38,935 bases of DNA from NCBI GenBank assembly GCA_012959695.1, contig DUCS01000011.1:1-38935 (forward strand). The letters run 5' to 3'. Origin of the DNA: Cycloclasticus sp. GTDB taxonomy: Bacteria; Pseudomonadota; Gammaproteobacteria; Methylococcales; Cycloclasticaceae. Numbering within the stretch: position 1 is the stretch's first letter; every line of letters starts with the position of its first letter. Below, in pieces: positions 9,634 through 18,239 of the stretch. The translations under genes were made by a program, and so were the position numbers. Under the pieces are notes generated by a model. That model was not told the DNA's origin. It worked only from the letters and a program-made list of their open reading frames with translations, and searched no databases.

Positions 9634-10878
9634 ATGCCAGCTAAAATTGATTATCACCACCTGATACAAGAAGATAAAATTCACGGTTCGTTGTATACCG
9701 ATGAAGCTATTTATGAAGATGAGCTAGAGAAGCTTTTTTATAGTAGTTGGGTGTATATAGGCCATGAAAGCGAAATAAAAAAACGCGGTGATTATGTAAC
9801 GCGTGATATAGGCCGTTCATCGGTCATTATGGTGCGCAATAAAGACGAGAGCGTGAAAGTGATGGTGAATCGCTGCCAACACCGTGGCAACATGTTGTGT
9901 AATGAGTCGCAGGGTAATAAGCGCAATTTTACCTGCCCGTACCACGGTTGGGTATTTGGTTTAAATGGTGACTTGTTGGATGTGTCGTATCCCGGTGGTT
10001 TCGATAAACCATTAGAAGAGCTTAATCTTGAAGTATTAGTGACGGATAGTTACCGTGGTTTTGTATTTGCTTGCTTTAAAAAGCCAACGATTAGTTTTGA
10101 TGATTATTTAGGGCACGGGAAAGCGTTAATTGACCGGGCTTGTAATATGTCGCCAAATGGAAAAATTGACCTAAAAGGAGGCTGGATTCGCCAACATTTC
10201 GATGCCAACTGGAAAATGTTGCCTGAAAATGACACAGATGGCTATCACGTTAATTACGTGCACCAGTCTTTCGTTATGGCGATTGATTCTCAGTACGGCG
10301 ACTTTGTGGGCGCTGAAGATAGTATCAAAGGTGTCATCAAAAACTGGGGTAATGGGCATACGGAAATAGACTTTGCACCGGGTTATAAAAAAATGCTCGA
10401 TTGGCTAGGCTCTACACCCGAAAAGGTAAAAAGCTACGTCGATAGTATGACGAAAACCTATGGTAAGGAGAAAGCGGATCAAATGCTCTACGATGGCCCG
10501 CCGCACGCGTGTATTTTCCCCAATTTATTCTTGGCGGAAATGAATATTGTTATCTTTCAGCCGACCGGCGTAAATAGTGCCGTGCAGTGGAGCACGCCGA
10601 TGTTTTTGGAGGGTGCGCCTGAGTTAGATTTTAAACTACTAAGGCAAAGCGAAGGTGCGCTTGGGCCAGCGGCATTTTTGTTAGCGGATGATGCAACCAT
10701 TGCCGAGCGAGCACAAAAAGCATTAAGTGCAGGAACGCCTTGGTGTGACTTAAGTCGTGGTTTAAATCGTGAAACTGAAGACAGCGATGGAGTAAAAACA
10801 TCGCACATGACAGATGAAACGTCTAACCGAGGGTTTTGGCATCATTATCGTGCACTGATGATGGGAGAATTATCATGA
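9634..10878 (+). CDS. Aromatic ring-hydroxylating dioxygenase, Rieske alpha subunit
   Basis: This is the catalytic large subunit of a Rieske non-heme iron oxygenase, 414 residues, which normally adds both atoms of O2 to an aromatic ring to form a cis-diol. The [2Fe-2S] Rieske motif is C81-x-H83 and C101-x2-H104. The mononuclear iron site is DTDGYHVNYVH, giving His205 and His210, with the bridging Asp202 and the third ligand in GPAAFLLADD near residue 352. A strong ribosome site (TTAGGAG) precedes the ATG. The NDTDGYH form resembles benzoate/toluate-type enzymes, but the substrate is not certain. The beta subunit follows with an ATGA overlap. No ferredoxin or reductase gene is nearby, so electron transfer must come from elsewhere. 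Confidence 0.93.
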   Translation: MPAKIDYHHLIQEDKIHGSLYTDEAIYEDELEKLFYSSWVYIGHESEIKKRGDYVTRDIGRSSVIMVRNKDESVKVMVNRCQHRGNMLCNESQGNKRNFTCPYHGWVFGLNGDLLDVSYPGGFDKPLEELNLEVLVTDSYRGFVFACFKKPTISFDDYLGHGKALIDRACNMSPNGKIDLKGGWIRQHFDANWKMLPENDTDGYHVNYVHQSFVMAIDSQYGDFVGAEDSIKGVIKNWGNGHTEIDFAPGYKKMLDWLGSTPEKVKSYVDSMTKTYGKEKADQMLYDGPPHACIFPNLFLAEMNIVIFQPTGVNSAVQWSTPMFLEGAPELDFKLLRQSEGALGPAAFLLADDATIAERAQKALSAGTPWCDLSRGLNRETEDSDGVKTSHMTDETSNRGFWHHYRALMMGELS

Positions 10879-11369
10879 GCCAAATAATGTCAGCAGAATT
10901 AACAAAGCGGTTGGAAGACTTTGTTATCAAAGAGGCAAAGCTTGCCGATGAGGGTGAGTATCAGGCTTGGGAAGACTTATGGGCGGATGATGGTGTGTAT
11001 TGGGTGCCTTTAAAAGAAGGCGATGACCCGACGCAGCAAGTGTCACATCTTTATGATAACCGAACGCGCTTAGCAACGCGGATTCGCCAGTTAAAAACGG
11101 GTTATCGATATAGTCAGATGCCTATTTCTGGCATGCGTCGAGTTATTTCAAATTATGAGTTTTTTGCCGAAGCAGATGGACGGTACCGGGTTGAGGCAAA
11201 TTTCTTTTTGCCAGAATACTCAATTCAATCTATCCATGATTTTAGATTGTGGTCAGGGCGTTACATATACACGTTAAGCCCAAGGGATGATGGCTTTCAA
11301 ATTCACATCAAAAAGGTTTTGTTAGTGAACGGTAGCGAGCCCATTCCTTCACTTGCTTTCTTGATTTAA
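10875..11369 (+). CDS. Aromatic ring-hydroxylating dioxygenase, beta subunit
   Basis: This 164-residue protein is the small structural subunit of the alpha3-beta3 Rieske dioxygenase, with an NTF2/SnoaL-like cone fold. Typical features are the N-terminal YQAWEDLWADDGVYWVPL pattern (residues ~27-44), the central YDNRTRLATRIRQL segment and the C-terminal KKVLLVNGSEPIPSLAFLI end. I chose ATG 10875 because it overlaps the alpha stop codon as ATGA and has GGGAG upstream; an upstream ATG at 10836 lies inside the alpha gene. The beta subunit mainly stabilises the hexamer. Two bases separate it from the next gene. Confidence 0.92.
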   Translation: MSQIMSAELTKRLEDFVIKEAKLADEGEYQAWEDLWADDGVYWVPLKEGDDPTQQVSHLYDNRTRLATRIRQLKTGYRYSQMPISGMRRVISNYEFFAEADGRYRVEANFFLPEYSIQSIHDFRLWSGRYIYTLSPRDDGFQIHIKKVLLVNGSEPIPSLAFLI

Positions 11370-11371
11370 CC

Positions 11372-12553
11372 ATGTCGAAAAAAGCACCGTTATCAGCCAT
11401 CGTAGGGCTCGGCATGACTGAGTTCACACGAGACTATCAGCTACCTGCTTGGCAATTGGCATCGCAAGCGATTGGCTCAGCGATTGAAGATGCGGGATTA
11501 AAGCACGCTGATATTGATGGCTTATTACTGAATAAAAGCCCCTTGGCGGAGCTAAAAGATTTCCCAATGGAGATTCAAGACTACGCGGGTTTAAGTAATT
11601 TAAGTTTATTGAGCGTGGTTGAAGCGGAAGGCAGCTCGATGGTGCAAACCATTCAACAAGCGACAATGGCCATTCAGTCCGGCATGGCAACAAAAGTCGT
11701 GTGTGTATTTGCCGATACGCCGATACAAGCCAATGTCTCTTCTGGCGATGCGTTTGCCGTAGCAATGCCAATGATGGGACATCTCGGTATAGAAATAGCC
11801 AACGGTTTTTACACGCCTATTGCGGCGTATGCGATGGCTGCGCAACGTTATTTGGCCGTGCATAACAGAACCACGGATGATTTGGGCGCGGTGGCAGTTT
11901 CAAATAGACGCTGGGCGGAATTAAACGAGTTAGCAAAGTTGCGTAAGCCGCTAACAATGGAGCAATACCGTGCAGCACCTTTTTTAATTGAACCATTAAG
12001 AATGCTGGATTGTGCTTACCCTGTTAATGGTGCCATTGCGGTAGTGGTAACAGGAATTGAACAGGCCAAACAATGCCCACAACCGCCTGCGTATATCTAC
12101 GGCATGGGGCAAGGCCATGCGGGTAATATTAATCGCCGTGGCCATCAACCAGAAATGGATACCGGTGCAAAGCAAGCGGGCGAGATAGCCTACAGCATGG
12201 CCGGTATAACGGCGGCTGATATAAATGCCTGCCAGTTTTACGATGCGTTCAGTATTTCTACGCTAATAAATCTTGAGCTTTACGGCTTATGCGAAAAAGG
12301 CCAAGCGGGTGAATTTGTTCAAGCGGGTGAAACGTCGCCCGGTGGGTCGCTGCCGGTTAATACAGGTGGCGGGCATTTATCGGGCTATTACTTGCAAGGT
12401 GCAACCCCTGTGTCAGAAGCCATTATGCAAATTAGGCAGCAGGCAACTGGGCGACAGCTAGAAAAACTAGACCATATGTTGGTAACGGGCTACGGTGGCA
12501 GGATGCAGTTTCACGCAGCACTGATTATGGGTCAACAGGAGGTTCGCCAATGA
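11372..12553 (+). CDS. Thiolase-like protein lacking the catalytic cysteine (SCP-x / Ltp2-like)
   Basis: This 393-residue thiolase-superfamily protein resembles the SCP-x branch. The N-terminus AIVGLGMTEFTRD and the late NTGGGHLSGYYLQGA segment are typical. Where true thiolases have a nucleophilic Cys in the first domain, this protein reads VEAEGSSMVQ (around residues 85-94), so the thiolytic cysteine is absent. Members lacking it that pair with a DUF35 Zn-ribbon/OB protein act as retro-aldolases in steroid side-chain degradation (Ltp2 with DUF35), a known precedent. The DUF35 partner starts inside this gene's stop region (4-base overlap). I infer CoA-ester C-C cleavage in the catabolic island; condensation is less likely. 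Confidence 0.8.
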   Translation: MSKKAPLSAIVGLGMTEFTRDYQLPAWQLASQAIGSAIEDAGLKHADIDGLLLNKSPLAELKDFPMEIQDYAGLSNLSLLSVVEAEGSSMVQTIQQATMAIQSGMATKVVCVFADTPIQANVSSGDAFAVAMPMMGHLGIEIANGFYTPIAAYAMAAQRYLAVHNRTTDDLGAVAVSNRRWAELNELAKLRKPLTMEQYRAAPFLIEPLRMLDCAYPVNGAIAVVVTGIEQAKQCPQPPAYIYGMGQGHAGNINRRGHQPEMDTGAKQAGEIAYSMAGITAADINACQFYDAFSISTLINLELYGLCEKGQAGEFVQAGETSPGGSLPVNTGGGHLSGYYLQGATPVSEAIMQIRQQATGRQLEKLDHMLVTGYGGRMQFHAALIMGQQEVRQ

Positions 12554-12963
12554 AATTTGCCCAAGCCGATGTGATTTGGCCTGATATTGAAGAGGTCGCG
12601 CGCCCATTTTATGAAGGCATGCAACAAAAAAAGGTAATGATTCAGCAGTGTTCAGCCTGCTCAACTCACTTACCACCGGCCCAAATAGTTTGCGATCATT
12701 GTGGTTGTGATGAATTGAATTGGTTAGAAGCTAATGGCTCGGGTGAAATTTATAGTTACGTGGTGTATCACCGAAGTTTCCATCCCTTTTTTGATGATAA
12801 ATTACCGTATACCGTCGCCCTAGTGGAATTAGATGAAGGCCCGCGTTTGCAGGTGCTGTTTTATGGAGATGCTTGTGTAGTCGGTATGAAAGTACAACCA
12901 ATATTTACAGATGTGGCTGGTAAACATACCTTGTTAGCTTACCAACCAGCGGAGAATGCTTAA
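12550..12963 (+). CDS. DUF35 Zn-ribbon / OB-fold protein, partner of the thiolase-like enzyme
   Basis: This 137-residue protein begins with a rubredoxin-like zinc ribbon, C-x2-C at CSAC (about residues 35-38) and C-x2-C at CDHC (about 49-52). An OB-fold domain follows, with the typical GSGEIYSYVVYHRSF and LPYTVALVELDEGPR segments. In characterised cases DUF35 proteins bind a cysteine-less thiolase-like protein and complete an acyl-CoA hydratase or aldolase active site. ATG 12550 overlaps the thiolase-like stop as ATGA, and its own TAA overlaps the start of the ligase gene (TAATG), so the three are tightly coupled. Confidence 0.87.
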   Translation: MKFAQADVIWPDIEEVARPFYEGMQQKKVMIQQCSACSTHLPPAQIVCDHCGCDELNWLEANGSGEIYSYVVYHRSFHPFFDDKLPYTVALVELDEGPRLQVLFYGDACVVGMKVQPIFTDVAGKHTLLAYQPAENA

Positions 12964-14546
12964 TGGGTACGATGCCCAGAGATTTTTTAACGCGTTGTGC
13001 AAAAGCCTTGCCGAAGAAGGTGGCATTTTATGATGGTGACAGGGCAAGCACGTGGAGTGAATTAAACCAAAGAGCGAACCAATTTGCTGCGGCGCTACAA
13101 TCATTAGGCGTTAATAAAGGGGACGTGGTGGCTGTTTTAGCGCACGAACACACAGAAGTGTATGAACATTTTCACGCTTGCTTAAAATTGGGTGCACCAC
13201 GGGTGGGTATCAACTGGCGTTTTTCAGAGAAAGAAGTGAAATACGTAGTAGATGACGCCAATGTACGGGTTATTTTAGTACAGCAAAACTGCATAGAGCT
13301 CATTCAAGGCTTGCGGGAAACATTCAGCGCGAACGGTGTGCTTATTATTGGCTTTGGTGGCACGCATGACTTACCGTTGGATTATGAAACGTTGATGTCA
13401 GAGCAGCTCAATAGTTCGCCCGATTTACCTGTATTAATCGAAGACGATATCGTTGCCATCAGCTACACATCGGGCACAACGGGTTCACCAAAAGGTGCCG
13501 TGTTATCTCAAAAGGCGTTGCGAGAAGCCATGGTGCATACCGTGTTGAATATCGGTTTAACGTCGGAAGATGTCTGGTTTGCACCTACCTCTTCTGCTTG
13601 GATTACCTTTGTATTGGTGTCCATGAACTGCGTGAATGGCATGCCATCCGTATTGCCGAATGGTGATTTTGAGCCGTATCGTTTCTTAGAGTTTGTGAAC
13701 AAATACAAAGTAACAAGCACCATTATGGTGCCGCTGATTATGCGTCGTCTGATCGAAATAATCGAAGATGAAGGGATCACGTTGCCGAGTTTACGGTTGA
13801 TTACATTTGGCTCATCACCCGCGACACCACAACTTATTCGTAAAGCAGATGAAGTATTTAATTGTGGTCTAGCCCAGCTATACGGCGTGACGGAAGCAAC
13901 CGGCGGTTGGATTACCATTATGTCTCCGGAAGATACCAAGCGAGGTTTAGCCGGCGAGGAACACTTACTTAAATCGTGTGGTCGGCCATTTTTACATTTT
14001 GATATAGAAATACGTGATGGTGATAACAACATTTGCGCGGCCAATACTGGCGGTGAGATTTGGCTAAAGTCCGACACGCTGATGACCAAATACCTGGGCT
14101 TAGACGAACAAACAAAAGAAGCGTTGCAAGATGGTTGGTTGCAAACCAACGACATGGGCTATTTGGATGACGAGGGTTTTTTGTACCTTACCGATAGAAA
14201 AAACAACCTGATCATTACCGGCTCCGCGAACGTGTTCCCTAGCATGGTCGAGAATGTGCTCGACGAACACCCGCAAATTAAAGAAGTCGCTGTCGTGGGT
14301 GTGCCTCACCCAGAATGGGATGAGGCGGTAGTGGCGGTGATTATTCCTAATGATGCAGATGCGTTTAACCCTGACGAAATTATTGCTTTTAGTAAAACTA
14401 AAATGGCAAAGTTTGAAGTGCCAAAAGCCTTGGTGTTGGTGGATGATTTACCAAAGGGATTAACTGGGAAAGTGCTTAAAAAGGATATTCAAGCGATGTT
14501 TAAAGATGGCCGTTTGACGGTACCGTGGGAGATCCCCGCTAGTTAG
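12963..14546 (+). CDS. Acyl-CoA synthetase / AMP-dependent ligase
   Basis: This 527-residue member of the ANL superfamily activates a carboxylic acid with ATP to an acyl-adenylate and then to a CoA thioester. The AMP-binding P-loop [14 protein letters not shown] is at about residues 167-180. The A5-like YGVTEATGG, the hinge [16 protein letters not shown] and the catalytic lysine near 503 in LTGKVLKK are all present, so it looks active. The substrate is probably a carboxylate made by upstream oxidation, since it is the last gene of the catabolic run. It overlaps the convergent pterin dehydratase gene by 8 bases. Confidence 0.9.
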   Translation: MGTMPRDFLTRCAKALPKKVAFYDGDRASTWSELNQRANQFAAALQSLGVNKGDVVAVLAHEHTEVYEHFHACLKLGAPRVGINWRFSEKEVKYVVDDANVRVILVQQNCIELIQGLRETFSANGVLIIGFGGTHDLPLDYETLMSEQLNSSPDLPVLIEDDIVAISYTSGTTGSPKGAVLSQKALREAMVHTVLNIGLTSEDVWFAPTSSAWITFVLVSMNCVNGMPSVLPNGDFEPYRFLEFVNKYKVTSTIMVPLIMRRLIEIIEDEGITLPSLRLITFGSSPATPQLIRKADEVFNCGLAQLYGVTEATGGWITIMSPEDTKRGLAGEEHLLKSCGRPFLHFDIEIRDGDNNICAANTGGEIWLKSDTLMTKYLGLDEQTKEALQDGWLQTNDMGYLDDEGFLYLTDRKNNLIITGSANVFPSMVENVLDEHPQIKEVAVVGVPHPEWDEAVVAVIIPNDADAFNPDEIIAFSKTKMAKFEVPKALVLVDDLPKGLTGKVLKKDIQAMFKDGRLTVPWEIPAS

Positions 14547-14829
14547 AAGCAATACGTTCCATTTGTTTTGCCAAAGCAAAATCGCGCTCGGTAATACCGC
14601 CGGCTTCGTGGGTGGTTAAATCCACCACTACTTTTTTATATACGTTAAACCATTCAGGGTGGTGGTTGGCTTTCTCGGCTAATATCGCTGCTTTGGTCAT
14701 AAAGCCAAACGCGTCAACAAAATTGGCAAATATAAATTCACGGTGTAGTTTGCCGTTTTCGATAGACCATCCGCTGAACTCATGGGTAAAATTAGCCACT
14801 TCTTCCTGTGGCGCAATGGGTATAGTCAT
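14539..14829 (-). CDS. phhB: Pterin-4a-carbinolamine dehydratase
   Basis: This 96-residue protein dehydrates 4a-hydroxytetrahydropterin, recycling the cofactor of pterin-dependent hydroxylases. The active-site pattern is present: [20 protein letters not shown] (around residues 52-71) with the His-His pair and Trp, followed by [17 protein letters not shown]. No pterin-dependent aromatic amino-acid hydroxylase gene is in the window, so its role here is open; some members act as transcription coactivators or are free-standing. The ATG overlaps the stop of the small membrane gene (ATGA). The start SQ and length match the family. Confidence 0.93.
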   Translation of the reverse strand: MTIPIAPQEEVANFTHEFSGWSIENGKLHREFIFANFVDAFGFMTKAAILAEKANHHPEWFNVYKKVVVDLTTHEAGGITERDFALAKQMERIASN

Positions 14830-15020
14830 TCTGTATTTTTTGAGCCGTCGGTTACTTCTTCAGCATGTCCCATTTGATATAGCAAAAGAATAAAGGCCAT
14901 AAAAATAATACCGAGGTGCCAAATTAATGTGAAGACATACATCGATTCTCTAGCGATATCCCCGCCAAACCAAGCAATAGACACTTGCGCTAGCCCAACG
15001 ATTGAAATGGTTCCGCCCAT
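14826..15020 (-). CDS. Small two-helix membrane protein, possibly the 3' part of a broken gene
   Basis: I do not recognise this 64-residue protein. It has two hydrophobic segments (about residues 3-18 and 27-48) and a charged tail. Its stop overlaps the pterin dehydratase start as ATGA, which supports real translation. However, the hydrophobic reading continues upstream of the ATG for seven codons (LTVFIVL) up to a TAG, and no ribosome site precedes the ATG at 15020. About 110 bases further upstream, an ATG at 15127-15129 has a good GGAG signal but its frame closes after 19 codons; other frames there also encode short hydrophobic runs. This fits a membrane-protein gene with frameshifts in its 5' half. 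Confidence 0.45.
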   Translation of the reverse strand: MGGTISIVGLAQVSIAWFGGDIARESMYVFTLIWHLGIIFMAFILLLYQMGHAEEVTDGSKNTE

Positions 15021-15164
15021 TAGGACAATAAAAACGGTTAACTAAGGAGTTATTTTCTGTATTATTATTTCAAATAAAGGACACAGAAGATGAGCAGAAA
15101 AAGACGTAACCATTTACTTTAATGGTCATCTTTATCTCCGTTATGTGATTAACTTAGAATAATT

Positions 15165-15893
15165 CTATTTTGCTAACTCGTCTGCCAGCTTAAGTAGCAA
15201 AGCCGCACCATCACCTCGCCACGCGCTGCCGTGCATGCAGGCAAGGGTGGTTGGCTTTGTTGAGGCCAGTTTTTCAAGCAATGCCCGTTCATCTTTGCTG
15301 TGTGAATAATAGTCCATTTGTTGTCTGAACGCCTCACTAGGCCCTAAAATATCGTTCTCTGTTAAGGCCGGTGTGTCGGTTCCGCCTTGAGTGAATAAGT
15401 CACCGCAAAACAAGGTGCGGGTTGTTTCTTCCATCAGGTAGCCGCATTCCCACGCATGTGGAAGGTGCGGTGCATCGTACCAACGCACCACGTGTGAACC
15501 AAGGTTGATACTTTCACCTTCAGCCAATGGTCGGGGTTCTCTGTCAGCAAGATCGGTAATAGATACCATTGCCGCAACCGTACTGCATAAAGGTTGGGAC
15601 TGGGGAGCCACAGCGAGCCATTCATTAAGTGAACCGCACTCGTCAGATTCCACGTGAGAAAATGCAATATAGCGGAGTTGCTCGACGGGTATAAGACTCT
15701 CAACCGCTTCACGTATCAGCGGAAACATTTTTCGTGGGCCGGTGTGGAACAGCAGCGGTTTATCATCGACTACTAAATACTGGTTGTACGAAAACCCATT
15801 GCCGTTTGGAAAATGTACGGGTGTATTAATACGGTAGATACCATCAGCCACTTCTTGTACGTTTGTTCCAGATTCGTTGTTTGTAATGGTCAT
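15165..15893 (-). CDS. MBL-fold diiron (oxygen-binding type) protein
   Basis: This 242-residue metallo-beta-lactamase-fold protein has no signal peptide. The metal-binding first motif reads SHVESDECGS (about residues 78-87), the form seen in flavodiiron and oxygen-binding diiron proteins rather than the HxHxDH of hydrolases. Later ligands are likely in APHLPHAW, FCGDLF and CMHGSAW. Flavodiiron relatives bind and reduce O2 or NO, but this protein has no flavodoxin domain. A good ribosome site (AGGAG) precedes ATG 15893. It follows the SDR gene by 42 bases and lies in the dioxygenase/quinone-reductase operon, where O2 or redox sensing would make sense. Function is not proven. Confidence 0.8.
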   Translation of the reverse strand: MTITNNESGTNVQEVADGIYRINTPVHFPNGNGFSYNQYLVVDDKPLLFHTGPRKMFPLIREAVESLIPVEQLRYIAFSHVESDECGSLNEWLAVAPQSQPLCSTVAAMVSITDLADREPRPLAEGESINLGSHVVRWYDAPHLPHAWECGYLMEETTRTLFCGDLFTQGGTDTPALTENDILGPSEAFRQQMDYYSHSKDERALLEKLASTKPTTLACMHGSAWRGDGAALLLKLADELAK

Positions 15894-15935
15894 GATAACT
15901 TTCTCCTAATTGATTAAGCCTTTTCAGAATGAGTT

Positions 15936-16724
15936 TTAAACGCAAGCTTTAACCACGCCGCCGTCCACCCGAATAGCCGCGCCTGTTGTTGCAGATGCAA
16001 GCGGGCTACATAAATAAACAACCATGTTGGCCACTTCTTGTACTTCAGCAAAGCGTTTAATGAGCGATGAGGGCCTGACGGATTGAAAGAACTCTTTTTC
16101 GAATGTTTCGAAGTCTTGGCCACCGCTAATTTGATTAACAAATTCAACCACGCCTTCGGAACGTGTGGGGCCGGGCAATACGGCATTGACGGTAATACCT
16201 GTGCCAGCGCAGGTTTCAGCCAAACCACGGGAAACAGCCAGTAGCGCTGTTTTAGTGGTGCCGTAATGAATCATTTCTTGCGGAATTTGCACCGCGCTTT
16301 CACTACTGATGAAGATAATGCGCCCCCAATCTTGTTCTAGCATATAGGGTAAATACGCACGGGATAGGCGCACACCGCTGAGTACATTGACGTTAAAGAA
16401 CCGCTCCCAATCTTCGTCGGGAATATCCAGAAAGTCTTTAGGCTCAAAAATGCCTAGAGCATTCACCAAGATATCTACAGCAGAGTGTTCGTTCGCTAAT
16501 TGTTGGCAAACATCGGCATCGGATAAATCACCGGCAAAGCATTCAACGTGTGCTTGTGGATATTCGGTAAGAATTTTTTGCTTGGCCGCGTTTAATTTTG
16601 ACTCACTTCGGCCATTGATAACGACTTGTGCGCCTTCAGTTGCGAGCGTTTTAGCAATGGCAAAACCTATGCCTTGGCTTGAGCCAGATACGAAGGCCTT
16701 TTTGCCAGCAATTTGTAAATCCAT
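15936..16724 (-). CDS. Short-chain dehydrogenase/reductase (SDR)
   Basis: This is a 262-residue NAD(P)-dependent SDR oxidoreductase. The cofactor motif is SGSSQGIG (14-21) in place of TGxxxGIG, the structural motif reads LVNALGIF, and the catalytic set is Ser in FISSESA with YGTTK. The C-terminal IRVDGG end is typical of classical SDRs. In this context it may oxidise a dihydrodiol or a hydroxyacyl intermediate produced by the dioxygenase or AlkB-like enzymes. The ATG overlaps the azoreductase stop (TAATG), so the genes are coupled. The substrate is not identifiable. Confidence 0.88.
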   Translation of the reverse strand: MDLQIAGKKAFVSGSSQGIGFAIAKTLATEGAQVVINGRSESKLNAAKQKILTEYPQAHVECFAGDLSDADVCQQLANEHSAVDILVNALGIFEPKDFLDIPDEDWERFFNVNVLSGVRLSRAYLPYMLEQDWGRIIFISSESAVQIPQEMIHYGTTKTALLAVSRGLAETCAGTGITVNAVLPGPTRSEGVVEFVNQISGGQDFETFEKEFFQSVRPSSLIKRFAEVQEVANMVVYLCSPLASATTGAAIRVDGGVVKACV

Positions 16725-17350
16725 TAAACGTTGGCTCCAAGTTTTGCAGCTTGCTCTTTTGCTGTGTTGATAGCTACGCCGACGGTGTCGGGGTCAGCAA
16801 GGGTCGGTTCTATAATCACACTGTTAATATCCCTAAAGCCGATGAAACCGAGGGACATTTCTAGGTAAGGCTTTTGGAAGTCCATGCCCTTCGCTTCGGG
16901 GTTATTGTATTCACCGCCACGTGAATAAATAGCGGTAACCGGTTTACCGGTGACGAGTCCGAAAAATCCTGTTTCAGGGTCGAAGCCGAATGTTAAGCCG
17001 GGCTGGGTAATCACATCAATATAGTGTTTTAGTTTATAAGGAATAGAGAAATTCCACATGGGCACACTGTATAAATAGCAATCGGCAGCCTTAAATTGGT
17101 CTGCTAAAGAAACAATTTCTTGCCAAGCGGCCGCTTCTTCATCACTGGGGTTTTGCCCATGTAAAAAGCTATATTTTGCATTGAGCCGCTCGCCATCAAA
17201 TTCGGGTAGGTTTGCATCCCACACATTTATAGTGGTTACCGTGTTGTCATTTGATGCTGCTTTGAAGGCTTCAATATAGCTATTAGCAACGTCACTAGAG
17301 CTTGAACGTTCACCGCGGGGCGATGCTTGAATATAAAGTAACTTGCTCAT
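16724..17350 (-). CDS. azoR: FMN-dependent NADH:quinone oxidoreductase / azoreductase
   Basis: This 208-residue AzoR-family flavodoxin-fold protein performs two-electron reduction of quinones and azo compounds. The N-terminal FMN phosphate loop is IQASPRGERSSSS (7-19), and the central VPMWNFSIPYKLKHYID segment is the family hallmark. YSRGGEYNNPE is the later FMN-contact region. It is preceded by AGGAAAATATC and lies between the extradiol dioxygenase and SDR genes. Reductases of this type often protect against quinones formed from catechols, which fits the dioxygenase next to it. Confidence 0.92.
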   Translation of the reverse strand: MSKLLYIQASPRGERSSSSDVANSYIEAFKAASNDNTVTTINVWDANLPEFDGERLNAKYSFLHGQNPSDEEAAAWQEIVSLADQFKAADCYLYSVPMWNFSIPYKLKHYIDVITQPGLTFGFDPETGFFGLVTGKPVTAIYSRGGEYNNPEAKGMDFQKPYLEMSLGFIGFRDINSVIIEPTLADPDTVGVAINTAKEQAAKLGANV

Positions 17351-17365
17351 GATATTTTCCTGTTA

Positions 17366-18175
17366 TTAACCAAATTGATAGGCTGATACATTAACACCCA
17401 TCACATTGTCTGTGAATACGTTTACACCCGCATCATTGCCAGCGGCGCCTTCGGCTACCATTAGCGGGATAAGGTGTTCCTCACGCGGGTGACAAATTGT
17501 TGCAGACGGTGCTTGTGCCCAGTTTGTTAAGCCTTCTTTACGGGCGGTAGGGCTTTTGGTGCAGGTTTTAGTGAGCCACGAATCAAACTGTATTGAGTGA
17601 CCATCGGGGTCATTGCATTGCATTAAAATCTGCATATTATGGAAGCTGATACCGCTGCCAAGAATGAGTATATTTTCATCTCTTAATGACTGCAGAGCGT
17701 CCCCCATTCGTTGGTGAAACGCGGGGTCAAGGCTGCTGTGAAGTGACACTTGAACAACGGGAATATCGGCATCAGGAAACATCACTTTTAAGGGCACAAA
17801 GGTGCCGTGGTCAAAACCGTGCTCAGGGTCAAGTTCACTTTTTATATCAGCGGCTGTGAAGAGACTTTGAATTTTATTTGCCAAAGCTGGTGAGCCGGGA
17901 GCGGGATAAGTAAGCTCATAAGTATGTGGCGGGAAGCCGTAGTAATCGAAAATTAATTCAGGGTTAGGGTGGCTGTTTATTTGAATAACATCTGCTTCCC
18001 AATGCGCAGAAAAAATAACGATGGCGTTGGGTTTTTGTGGCAACGATGTGTGCACATTTCTGAGCCAATGTTCTGTTTTGTCCCAGGTGTCAGCAGCGCC
18101 CCGTGTCCAGTCCATAAAAAAACAAGGGCCAGCACCATGTGGAATATACAGCGAAGGAAATTGTTGTTTGTTCAT
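17366..18175 (-). CDS. DODA-type class III extradiol ring-cleavage dioxygenase
   Basis: This 269-residue protein belongs to the LigB/DODA family that opens catechol-like rings next to the hydroxyls using one metal ion. The metal-ligand segments are YIPHGAG (His13), FSAHWEAD (His ~56) and GFDHGTFVPL (His ~118), with a late NMQILMQ region. It is the first gene of the - strand run and diverges from cytochrome b561. It could cleave the catechol made from the dioxygenase/SDR product and pass it to the hydrolase at 6969-7814. Family members also act on DOPA or act as quinone-stress proteins, so the role is inferred. Confidence 0.88.
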   Translation of the reverse strand: MNKQQFPSLYIPHGAGPCFFMDWTRGAADTWDKTEHWLRNVHTSLPQKPNAIVIFSAHWEADVIQINSHPNPELIFDYYGFPPHTYELTYPAPGSPALANKIQSLFTAADIKSELDPEHGFDHGTFVPLKVMFPDADIPVVQVSLHSSLDPAFHQRMGDALQSLRDENILILGSGISFHNMQILMQCNDPDGHSIQFDSWLTKTCTKSPTARKEGLTNWAQAPSATICHPREEHLIPLMVAEGAAGNDAGVNVFTDNVMGVNVSAYQFG

Positions 18176-18204
18176 GCGTTAAATCATTTTAATTAGGTGG
18201 ATTT

Positions 18205-18216
18205 ATGATATATCAT
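18205..18216. promoter_or_regulatory. 12-bp perfect palindrome in a divergent promoter
   Basis: ATGATATATCAT is a perfect palindrome in the 64-base gap between the divergent dioxygenase and cytochrome b561 genes, 30 bases from the former start. It is a likely operator for a dimeric repressor. MarR-type quinone-responsive regulators control similar azoreductase/dioxygenase pairs in Firmicutes, but no regulator gene is present here, so this is only an analogy. Confidence 0.45.
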
Positions 18217-18239
18217 CTAATGCTTATAAATCGTAAAAG

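Noticed and set aside
13508-14155. Long antisense ORF (215 residues) inside the acyl-CoA ligase gene
   Set aside because: It is fully covered by a ligase with intact motifs, and its product shows no domain or start signal. It is a coding shadow.
14830-15164. Possible ferredoxin or electron-transfer gene for the Rieske enzyme
   Set aside because: No iron-sulfur cysteine motif can be read in any frame; only hydrophobic segments are present.
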